Origin: a virus
Direction: 5' to 3' (one strand)
DNA: 64,000 nt
Virus record (IMG/VR): IMGVR_UViG_3300032293_001706
Span: 62,001 to 126,000 of that record
Positions 26,501-34,000 of the stretch are shown here, piece after piece; positions within the stretch are counted from its first letter, which is position 1, and each line of letters starts with the position of its first letter. The position numbers and the translations under genes are program-made. The notes beneath the pieces were generated by a model. That model was not told the DNA's origin. It saw only the letters and a program-made list of their open reading frames with translations, and made no database searches.

Positions 26501-26749
26501 AGATTGTTGTTTGAACAAAATGACGACAAGGTAAGACAAGACTTCTTGGATTCTGTGAACCCAATCTTGGATTCAATTAGAAGAGACAGAGGTTTAATTG
26601 ACTTCAGAGTTGTAGTAACAAATACACCTGAAGATTTAGATAGAAACCAAATGACTGGTAAGATTTATCTAAAACCAACCAAAGCTCTTGAATTCATTGA
26701 TATTGAGTTCTTAATTACACCATCAGGTGCATCATTTGAGAATATCTAA
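23582..26749 (+). CDS. 18: Tail sheath protein (T4 gp18-like)
   Basis: 1055 aa, against 659 in T4, the extra length lying in a Ser/Thr-rich middle (about residues 120-700). The N-terminus FVSPGVYTSERDLS and GIVGETLKGPAFEP is the standard sheath start. The C-terminal third carries the conserved core: YPWVLTRDTVNNTQIYLPPTAEVCR, FPWFASAGYTRG, INVRRLLLQARKLI and DFRVVVTNTPEDLDRNQ. This polymer contracts on infection to drive the tube inward. A G+C-rich hairpin follows the stop, and a TATTTAT motif with a 31-nt spacing precedes it. Identity is firm. Confidence 0.95.
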   Translation: MATSNKVFVSPGVYTSERDLSFVAQSVGVTTLGIVGETLKGPAFEPIFITSFDEFQAVFGGTLPEKFVNTQIPKYEAAYIAKSYLQQSNQLFVTRVLGLSGYDAGPSWSITSVANVNGSTVIQNATPSSVVVTFTGSTGSTSVSFGSFASTVFANDVNTTQSLTDGTTTTIKNQLDSFVNSVMNTNSTSATTAYVFGTLGDTVYNTLTGAGYTGLTNVYNVPSLKNSLTSYSSRDNDAWYYSQFNISSGNNYSGYSFSVAVTSLSGTAFGTAGQFSGSVTISASTLLGTAYTDWNNVVLATLRSRGIAPYDNSTNPDYQVTGTTDVIIDLSGVYSGTSKTPFGSFAISGVTYEGNTFNFKTSLDSTDPNYISKVFGLSNFGKDRNDVPLFVEESFSNMLTYGYQMGYVKSIGSTLKGLPSAQDDNGTNTSIGWYLEQYQTPETPYLVSELRGNTVYDLFKFISISDGNAANAEIKISILNISFTNGTFDVGVRDFNDTDQNPVFIEKFTNCSMNPSNNNFIGVKIGTSDGEYVQRSKFIMVELNPEAPIDALPCGFRGYPLRTYNGVTSAFPIYKTQYETAGDNTFYPPFGSQQVSSGDKVNRTYLGISNTVGIDQEYFNYKGKQNPTNIATATSSNPWNFISKGYHLDSGATVVTIPSTYSTSGTSAFEVGDASFSSEPTDSTSPYYRLNARKFTLVPAGGFDGWDIYREYRTNGDNFIIGGSGFLKGFAPTSQFPTATGWGAFKKITVDGNSNDWANTDYYAYLKGQKTFANPEAVNINIFVTPGIDFVNNSNLVEDAIDMIENDRADSLYITTCPDYNMFVSNTTSSENLIYPQEAVDNLETTGIDSNYTATYYPWVLTRDTVNNTQIYLPPTAEVCRNLALTDNIAFPWFASAGYTRGIVNAVKARKKLTQEDRDTLYQGHINPIATFSDVGTVIWGNKTTQIAESALDRINVRRLLLQARKLISAVAVRLLFEQNDDKVRQDFLDSVNPILDSIRRDRGLIDFRVVVTNTPEDLDRNQMTGKIYLKPTKALEFIDIEFLITPSGASFENI

Positions 26750-26759
26750 TAAACATTAT

Positions 26760-26791
26760 TATGGGGTGGGGAAAAAATAACCCACCCCATA
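26760..26791 (+). terminator. G+C-rich hairpin after sheath gene
   Basis: 11-bp perfect stem, ATGGGGTGGG at 26761-26770 pairing with CCCACCCCAT at 26781-26790 plus one T-A pair outside, with an A-rich 10-nt loop. There is no U-tract after it; the following bases hold TATTTAT. It may end or stabilise sheath mRNA. Confidence 0.6.
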
Positions 26792-26798
26792 TATTTAT
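26792..26798 (+). promoter_or_regulatory. TATTTAT motif after sheath hairpin
   Basis: TATTTAT directly after the hairpin and 15 nt before the ATG at 26814. Confidence 0.35.
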
Positions 26799-26813
26799 AA
26801 TTAAAATACAACT

Positions 26814-26957
26814 ATGAAATTCACAAAAAAAGTATTGTTTGAAAATATGGAAGTTAAGACCAATGGTTTAAAAACTTATTCTGAAAAACCTCAGTCTATA
26901 ATTGTTAGTGAATCACAATTAGAAAGAGTAATTCAAAAAATTTTAAATAAAAAATGA
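26814..26957 (+). CDS. Small hypothetical protein (47 aa)
   Basis: MKFTKKVLFENMEV start, TGA stop at 26955-26957 that overlaps the next ATG in ATGA. The C-terminal part (SESQLERVIQKILNKK) is an amphipathic basic helix. LFE at residues 8-10 fits the [LI]-x-E prohead protease site. Its position after a TATTTAT motif and its coupling to the HAD-like gene support a real gene, though no homologue is recognised. Confidence 0.6.
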   Translation: MKFTKKVLFENMEVKTNGLKTYSEKPQSIIVSESQLERVIQKILNKK

Positions 26958-27805
26958 ATTATAAAAAACTAATTAGACGTACCCTACATAAATTGTCTGA
27001 AGGATTTGACCCTAGTGGTCTTCCTGACCATAAATACTATGCTTTTGATTGGGATGATAACGTAATGAACATGCCAACAAAAATCATAGTATTAGATGAA
27101 GATGGTAATGAAGTTGGTATTTCTACTGATGATTTTACCGAACATAGACATCAGATAGGTAAAGAACCTTTTGTATATAATGGTAAAACTATTATATCAT
27201 ACGCCGAAAGACCATTTAGAAATTTCAGAGATGAAGGAGAAGCTCAATTCTTGGAAGATATCATGTCAGCAGGATTCGGACCTTCTTGGAACGACTTTGT
27301 TGAATGTATAAATGGGGGTTCAATTTTTGCAATTATTACAGCACGTGGACACAACCCTGAAATCCTTAAAGAAGCGGTATATAAACTCATTAAAAACAAT
27401 ATTGGTGGGTTAGATGAGGAAAAGGTTGTTGAGTCGTTAAAAATGTATCATGAGTTAACTGATAAAGAAATTAAAGATGATGATACAATGATTAGAGAAT
27501 ATTTGGACATGTGTAGGTTTCATCCTGTTTCATTTGGTACAGGTGCGGAAGCAAATCCTGAAGAAGGAAAAGTTAATGCATTAAGAGAATTTATAGGTTA
27601 TGTAAAACAAGTTTCAAGAGAAATTGGTGGAAGAACCTTATTTAAAAATGACGTTACAAATAATTTTATCATCCCTAAAATTGGTTTTTCAGATGATGAT
27701 GAAAAAAATATTGAAAAAATTAAAGATTTCTTAAATAAAGAATTTGGCCTAGAAGCTCCAGTACAGACATATTTAACTAAATCAAATATTAAAAGAAAAT
27801 ATTAA
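26954..27805 (+). CDS. HAD-superfamily phosphatase-like protein
   Basis: 283 aa. HAD motif I appears as YYAFDWDDNVM (D32, D34), motif II as AIITARGHN and motif IV as GFSDDDEKN near 245-253, so a phosphohydrolase or phosphotransferase acting through an aspartyl-phosphate is likely. A long insertion (about 45-110) could be the cap. The first 16 residues, with MNYKKLIRRTL and LSE before Gly17, are a basic amphipathic leader of the kind on several proteins here. It lies between sheath and tube genes, an unusual place for an enzyme; it may be a packaged protein or a metabolic cargo gene. Confidence 0.7.
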   Translation: MNYKKLIRRTLHKLSEGFDPSGLPDHKYYAFDWDDNVMNMPTKIIVLDEDGNEVGISTDDFTEHRHQIGKEPFVYNGKTIISYAERPFRNFRDEGEAQFLEDIMSAGFGPSWNDFVECINGGSIFAIITARGHNPEILKEAVYKLIKNNIGGLDEEKVVESLKMYHELTDKEIKDDDTMIREYLDMCRFHPVSFGTGAEANPEEGKVNALREFIGYVKQVSREIGGRTLFKNDVTNNFIIPKIGFSDDDEKNIEKIKDFLNKEFGLEAPVQTYLTKSNIKRKY

Positions 27806-27862
27806 TAATAATTAAAACCAGATTACCTAGGCAATTATATATGAAAAAAACTAAATAGTAAA

Positions 27863-27869
27863 TATTTAT
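27863..27869 (+). promoter_or_regulatory. TATTTAT motif upstream of tail tube
   Basis: TATTTAT 41 nt before the tube ATG at 27911. Like the sheath gene, the tube gene has a longer A-rich leader. Confidence 0.35.
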
Positions 27870-27910
27870 ATAGAAAATAAACTAAAGAAAACAAAATAAT
27901 GAAATAAAAT

Positions 27911-28399
27911 ATGGCAGACTTATTAATGAAAATGCCCGACCCATACGAACCGAAACAGAAACATAGGTTTATAATGACATTTCCATCCTCTTTGGGTATT
28001 AATTCTTGGTATGTAGAATCAACAAAGAGACCAAAAGTAACAATTAACAAAGCTGATATACCATTTTTGAATACAAAAACTTATGTTGCAACAAATTTTG
28101 AATGGGACACAATTGGAGTTACATTTAGGGACCCAATTGGACCATCAGCGGCACAGGCGTTAATGGAGTGGGTCAGATTACATGCTGAATCAGTTACAGG
28201 GAGAATGGGTTACTCATCAGGGTATAAAAAGGACATTACACTTGAAATGCTTGACCCAACAGGAGTTGCGGTGGAAAAATGGATATTACAAGGTTGTTTC
28301 CTAACTGATGTAGATTTCAAAGAATTATCATATGGTGAAGGTGGAATACAAACAATTTCTTGTACGTTGCGTCCAGACCGTTGTATATTGGTTTATTGA
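27911..28399 (+). CDS. 19: Tail tube protein (T4 gp19-like)
   Basis: 162 aa, the same size as T4 gp19 (163 aa). PYEPKQKHRFIMTF, INSWYVESTKRPKV, FEWDTIGVTFRDPIGPSA, DPTGVAVEKWILQGCFLTDVDF and LSYGEGGIQTISCTLRPD are the strands of the T4/Hcp-type tube fold. It forms the inner tube inside the sheath. A strong intrinsic terminator follows (28430-28468). Identity is firm by sequence pattern and size. Confidence 0.93.
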   Translation: MADLLMKMPDPYEPKQKHRFIMTFPSSLGINSWYVESTKRPKVTINKADIPFLNTKTYVATNFEWDTIGVTFRDPIGPSAAQALMEWVRLHAESVTGRMGYSSGYKKDITLEMLDPTGVAVEKWILQGCFLTDVDFKELSYGEGGIQTISCTLRPDRCILVY

Positions 28400-28429
28400 A
28401 AATTTAAGTACCCTTTACAACCGAATTTT

Positions 28430-28468
28430 AAATCCATATATTTATTTATATGGATTTTATTTTTTTCC
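28430..28468 (+). terminator. Intrinsic terminator after tail tube
   Basis: 11-bp stem AAATCCATATA (28430-28440) with TATATGGATTT (28447-28457), 6-nt loop, followed by a T-rich tract (TATTTTTTT). The loop region includes TATTTAT (28437-28443). Confidence 0.75.
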
Positions 28469-28490
28469 ATAAAAGTAACTAAATAATATT

Positions 28491-29252
28491 ATGAACAACG
28501 AAATACAATACGGTCAAGTTAATTTTAATTTACCACATGATGTAGTACCATTACCATCTCAAGGTATATTTTACAAAAATAAAAAGAAATCGATTAAAGT
28601 AGGTTATTTAACCGCTCAAGATGAAAATTTATTGATGTCAAATAATTTACAAGGAGCTGAATTAATGACACAATTAATTAGAACAAAGATTTATGAACCT
28701 GAAATTAAGATTGAAGATTTATTACCAGGTGATATTGAAGCGGTTTTAATATTTCTAAGAAACACTGCTTTTGGTACAAATTATAATATTTCGGCATTGG
28801 ACCCACAAACGGGAAAAAGATTTGATGCGGGTGTTGATTTAGGTGAAATGAACATTAAGAATGTTAGTGAAAAACCTGATGAAAATGGATTTTTTACAGT
28901 TAAATTACCAACATCAAAAGATATACTTCAGGTTAAATTATTAACATACGGGGAAGATACCGCAATTGAAAATGAAATGAAGATGTATCCAAACAGTATG
29001 GTTAAACCAATTATTACAAGAAAATTGGAACAACAAATTGTATCAGTTAATGGGTCAAGTGATAGAGGTTCAATATCTTTATATGTAACAAATATGCCAA
29101 TTGCTGATTCAAAATATGTAAGAAAATTTTTAAATGAGGTTGAACCACGTTTGGACTTAAACAAAAAAATTCAAACCCCGTCAGGAGAACTAATTGATAT
29201 TAATATCAATTTTGGGGTTGAGTTTTTTCGGCCTTTCTTCTCAGTACAGTAA
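28491..29252 (+). CDS. Tail assembly chaperone / T4 gp26-like baseplate protein
   Basis: 253 aa. LPHDVVPLPSQGIFYKN, VGYLTAQDENLL and LPGDIEAVLIFLRNTAFG fit the T4_baseplate (gp26-type) family. The position between tail tube and tape measure is where other tailed phages keep tail assembly chaperones (lambda G/GT style). The gene ends with GAG TTT TTT CGG and its last 59 nt overlap a second frame, so a fraction of ribosomes may shift to make a longer product. A hub or chaperone role in tail assembly is likely, but which of the two is not settled. Confidence 0.65.
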   Translation: MNNEIQYGQVNFNLPHDVVPLPSQGIFYKNKKKSIKVGYLTAQDENLLMSNNLQGAELMTQLIRTKIYEPEIKIEDLLPGDIEAVLIFLRNTAFGTNYNISALDPQTGKRFDAGVDLGEMNIKNVSEKPDENGFFTVKLPTSKDILQVKLLTYGEDTAIENEMKMYPNSMVKPIITRKLEQQIVSVNGSSDRGSISLYVTNMPIADSKYVRKFLNEVEPRLDLNKKIQTPSGELIDININFGVEFFRPFFSVQ

Positions 29253-29397
29253 AGTCCTATTGGATGAAATTTATTTTTTGATTAAGGACGGATTTACATA
29301 TTCCGACATCATGGTCATGCCAACGTATCAAAGAAAATACTTTTTAGGTAAAATTATGCAACGTATCGATTCAATTGACGATGATAATAAAAAATAA
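29194..29397 (+). CDS. Chaperone extension frame, read by frameshift or TTG start
   Basis: 67 codons in the +1 frame relative to the preceding gene. The conserved-looking part, VLLDEIYFLIKDGFTYSDIMVMPTYQ in two pieces, starts after residue 20, yet the frame has no ATG or GTG before it, only TTG codons (29194, 29212). A +1 shift at TTT TTT CGG (29223-29231) would fuse 246 residues of the upstream protein to 55 of this frame. DGFTYSDIMVMP resembles the GF..DEV..MP segment of small T4-like phage chaperone proteins. The tape measure gene follows 19 nt later. Confidence 0.55.
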   Translation: MILISILGLSFFGLSSQYSKVLLDEIYFLIKDGFTYSDIMVMPTYQRKYFLGKIMQRIDSIDDDNKK

Positions 29398-29405
29398 ATA
29401 ATAGG

Positions 29406-29412
29406 TATTTAT
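29406..29412 (+). promoter_or_regulatory. TATTTAT motif, 4 nt before ATG
   Basis: TATTTAT ends 4 nt before the ATG at 29417 of the tape measure gene. Confidence 0.45.
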
Positions 29413-29416
29413 TTAT

Positions 29417-31045
29417 ATGTTAGATTTAAATAATATAGACAATGCACAACAGTTAGAAGGCATTTACTCTAAGATAAATAGAAGTGTATTATCTGTTAGG
29501 GATACTCTGACCGAAACAGATAATATATTAAAAGTATTATTAGGTTCCGCAGGACAAGTAGTTGATAAAGTATCTGTTTTTGATTCTAAAGTAATTTCAA
29601 CATCTAGAAGTTTGGGACAAGGTGTTTCCTATGCTAAGGATTTAGAACAAAATTTTGCAAATGTTGCGGAAAGAATAATTAAAATCGGTGGAAATGCGGA
29701 CGATGTTGTTGACATATTTAAAACAATGTCAACCGAAATGGGTAGAACGGTTTCATTCACTGAAGAGGCTCTATTCAATATGGCTTTGTTAAAACAAGTT
29801 GGTGTAAGTGATGATTCAATAAAAAGTTTTAATAAATTGTATGATACAATTGGTGGAACTTTTGATGAAGCCGCGACACAACAAATGATGTTAGTCAATC
29901 AAGCTAAAAGCTATGGATTAAATGTTGGACAATTTATGACTGCGGTATCAGGTCAATTAACAAAAATTAACCAATATGGGTTTCCAAATGGTGTTAAAGA
30001 TTTGGGTGAAATGGTAAGTCGTTCCAAGTTATTAGGAATGAATATGGAAACGGCAATGGGTTTTGCAGATAAGATAATGGACAGTCCTGAAACGGCAATG
30101 GATATTGCCGCACAATTACAAACACTTGGAGGTTCATTTTCATCACTTGCCGACCCTATGGAATTATTATATCTAGCTCAGAATGATTTAGCGGGGTTAA
30201 ATGATAAGATAATTAATGCCACTCGTGGATTGGCAACATTTAATAAAGAAACAGGTCAATTTGAAATCAGTGTTAGTGAACGTATGAGAATTAAACAAGT
30301 TGCAACACAATTTGGTACGGACGCTAATACAATTATTGAAACCTCTTTGAAATTGGCTAAACAAGAACAAATTTTACAAAATCTTAATTTACAACCAAAT
30401 TTTAAAGGATTAAGCGAAGAAGATAAAGTTTTAATATCATCATATTCACAATTATCTAAGGAGGGTGGAGTTAAGTTAGAAGGTAAGACTATTAGTGAAT
30501 TTAATAGTGGTCAAATAAATGATTTAATTAATCGATTAAGAGGAACCGAGAAAGAACAATTGTTAACTGATAAAAACGCAATGGATGAAAATGCTAAACG
30601 TATATATGAAAATTCATCAGCGTTAGAAAGAACAACAATACAACAAAATTTATTTAGTAATGCATTATCTTTAGCTGCCTTGCAGTCAGGTAACTTTCGA
30701 GAAAGTTTAAATAGTCTTTCTAATGTATTTGCATCAATTATTGGGGCTGGAGGTAATTTGAAAAGTACTTTTGGAGATAAAGCTATGAGTATGTTAGATG
30801 AAGGCGCCACAAAATTTAAATTAGCTGCAGATGGATTAGGAGAATTAATAAATCAGACTAAAAATCAATCTTCTAATACTCCTAAAGAAACAAAAGTAGA
30901 TTTAATAACTACCACTCCGATAAAAATAACATTAGAAAACACATTAAATTTAGAAAAAGTTATTAAAGATTCTATTAGAAGTGTTATAATTGAAACGTTA
31001 AAAACTAAAAATGTTGAAATTGTGGAAAATGGTTATTCACGATAA
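29417..31045 (+). CDS. Tape measure protein (T4 gp29-like position)
   Basis: 542 aa, almost entirely helical, with Ala/Gln/Leu-rich segments such as LYDTIGGTFDEAATQQMMLVNQ and AMDIAAQLQTLGGSF and a low-complexity C-terminal tail. Length is similar to T4 gp29 (590 aa), which sets tail length, so this phage tail would be close to T4 in length if it works the same way. The position directly after the chaperone pair is typical. There is no zinc-peptidase or lysozyme motif. Assigned from composition and context rather than a diagnostic motif. Confidence 0.65.
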   Translation: MLDLNNIDNAQQLEGIYSKINRSVLSVRDTLTETDNILKVLLGSAGQVVDKVSVFDSKVISTSRSLGQGVSYAKDLEQNFANVAERIIKIGGNADDVVDIFKTMSTEMGRTVSFTEEALFNMALLKQVGVSDDSIKSFNKLYDTIGGTFDEAATQQMMLVNQAKSYGLNVGQFMTAVSGQLTKINQYGFPNGVKDLGEMVSRSKLLGMNMETAMGFADKIMDSPETAMDIAAQLQTLGGSFSSLADPMELLYLAQNDLAGLNDKIINATRGLATFNKETGQFEISVSERMRIKQVATQFGTDANTIIETSLKLAKQEQILQNLNLQPNFKGLSEEDKVLISSYSQLSKEGGVKLEGKTISEFNSGQINDLINRLRGTEKEQLLTDKNAMDENAKRIYENSSALERTTIQQNLFSNALSLAALQSGNFRESLNSLSNVFASIIGAGGNLKSTFGDKAMSMLDEGATKFKLAADGLGELINQTKNQSSNTPKETKVDLITTTPIKITLENTLNLEKVIKDSIRSVIIETLKTKNVEIVENGYSR

Positions 31046-31072
31046 ATAATATTAAAAAAAATCATTTTAATC

Positions 31073-31079
31073 TATTTAT
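31073..31079 (+). promoter_or_regulatory. TATTTAT motif upstream of large baseplate gene
   Basis: TATTTAT 16 nt before the ATG at 31096. Confidence 0.35.
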
Positions 31080-31095
31080 AATAAAATAGAAAAAA

Positions 31096-34000
31096 ATGGC
31101 ATCAGGTCCTTTATCATTTTCCACAACCGAAAGTCTTAGAAAAAAACTATTATCTAAGAATTTGGAACCATATTTTGTAAATGGTTCAACATCACCAAAA
31201 TCAAACGCACAAGATGTTGGAACCAAAGAAACCGAATGGATTGAACTTCCATTGGTAAATCAACAAGATTTAGATAAATCTGGTGAAATTCCGCAAATTA
31301 AACTTAACGTATTAAATCAATATGGACCTGATAATGGAAGAGGTCCAAGTGCGGTATTTAAAAATCAAGGAACAAAATCAAATCAAGGTGAATTTATTTA
31401 TCAAACAGATAATACCAATAAGTTTAAAGAATCAGAACAAGAACAAAAAGAACTTTTGGTTTTAAATAGGTTCGCACCTCAAAATGGATGGTCGGATGCT
31501 GCATCAGAGTTAGAATCAAAAATTATTCAACCACAAATAAGAGATGAATATGTATCCGATAGTTTAAAGCCGAACTTATATAGACCATCAAAATATACAT
31601 CAGCACAAATATATCTACAAGATAATCCTACTGGTTCAGATGGAACATTAAGTCAAGACTCAATTTTGGCTCAATTGGGGGCGAAAAAATTAAAACAATT
31701 GTTCTTAGATTCGGTTGCGTTTGAGATAAGACAACAAACAACGGGAAGAGCAAACGCAATTATTGCCGCACAAGACCCATATCTTGCATCCAAAATAATA
31801 ACAGGTAGAGCACCACTAATTGAACCAAATTGGAGTGTAACAGTTCCTGATTCTGCTTTAGGTAAAACTGTTAATTTTGCAGCGAGAGTCACAGGTGCGT
31901 ATTCACCATTTTCATATATACCAGGTGATTATTTTTCCTTTGTTCAACCAACAAGTTTATTGAATCAAACAATTAATAGAGTTGCCGGATTTTTTGGTTC
32001 ACCAAATATTCTTCCAACAAGAAAGACCGCATCGGATATTTTCTTAGCATACACGGGACAAGGAACAAGAAAACTTTTATTTGGTAGTTTGGGTTTAAAT
32101 AAATTTGCACCTGACTATCGTGCCAATTTCATTAACCAACTTGGTCTATCAGCACCGAAAGGAAATTATTATGTTGGAAGTAGAACTTCAGAACCATTGG
32201 ATATCGTATCACCATCAGGTCAAATTCCTGTTAATGAATATGGTAAAGAAGTTGAAACAAATGTATATGGTCCTAGTGTTTTAGGAAAACTATATGAAAA
32301 TGATTTGGAGTTTAAATTTGGATTAAATCAAACTTCAACAATAGATGGCGGCGGGTTACAAGGTGGTTTTACTTGGGTTTCACCAAAGTATAAAGGGAAT
32401 GCTGGTTTTAATGTTGGTAAAGGTGGGGACCCAAAAGGACAAGACCCAAACTATCAACCAATTGCCGCACAATACACAAACTCTGAATCAACTCAATATA
32501 GTTTTAAACAAGGTTCAATACTTGACGATACTCAAAGATTAATTAATTCACAACCAAATGGGGGTAAAAGATTACAACACGTAGGTAACGCAATTGACCA
32601 AGTGTCAAAAGTGTTTAATGATGGTTATAAGGAAATAACAAAAGGTTCAAGGGTTATAAAATATGTTGACCAAAACGGAACTTTTGTTGGAACAGAATAT
32701 GGGAGAGTATTTGCAAAAGACATACCATATTATGAAAATACAAAACTTCAGAAAACAGAAGGAAATATAAGAAAAAATGCGAACTCAATTTTAGATAAAA
32801 CATACAATTTAAATATTTTTCCAACAACAGGTCCTGATTCAACAACAATTTCAGATGGACGAGTTAAAAAATATATGTTGTCTATTGAAAATCTTGCTTG
32901 GAGAACTTCAAGAAGACCTGGTTTAACATATGCTGATTTGCCTGAAAGTGAAAAAGGACCAAATGGTGGAAGGGTTATGTGGTTTCCACCATATGATTTA
33001 TCTTTTTCTGATGACTCAACAGTTGATTGGAATTCAAATACATTCTTAGGAAGACCTGAAGCTATATATACATACAAAGGAACAAGTAGAGGAGGTTCAT
33101 TAAATTTTAAAATTGTCGTGGACCACCCTTCAATAATGAATCTAATTGTAAACAATGTATTATCAAACACGAATTCAAGTCAAGTTGCAGACCAAGTATT
33201 GGATTCATTTTTTGCTGGTTTAACTAAGTTTGATATATATGAATTGGCGAAAAAATATCAGAATTTTTCACCAACAGAATTACAAAAAATACAAGATACA
33301 ATTAACCAATCTTCAAATCCTGAAAAAATAAAAGATAGTTTAACTGCTAATCTTAATAAAGGTGGAACAGGCGCTGGAGGGTCAATGACATCAAATGCGT
33401 CTATAGGTCTTCAAGATTATAAACCACAATTGTCGGCGTACATTAATAGTGAATTCTTTTTCAACTATAATCAATCGGGTGGTAATTCATATTCAGATGC
33501 GTTAAATCAATATGAAAGTGATAATAATTTTAAGATAATTAATAATGTCCAAAGTACCGAAATAAAAAATTCATATTCAAGATTGGAAAATCTAAGTAAT
33601 CAAATAAAGAGTACGTTAGATACAAACCCTAATGTTACAATAAAAATTTTATTAAAATCTAATAGTTCTTATAATGAAGCAACGACAGTCAAGAAAGATA
33701 GACTAACTTGTATCGAAGAGAGTATTATTAAAATTGTTGGGAAAAACACTAGACTAACTTTTGAAAACAAACAAGGTAATGATAGTGATAAACTACCAAC
33801 TATTAATTATCCATGTAATAGTGCAACAACTAATAATTATGCTGTTGGACCTGTCGGATGTAGAAGAGTAATAATTGATAATATAATTGAAACCCCATTA
33901 CCAAATCAAAATAATCCTAATGGTAGTACAACCCAAAGTCCTTCAACTGTTGTTGGAAATATTGCGTCACAATTCAGATTAAATAATTCATTAAATAACA

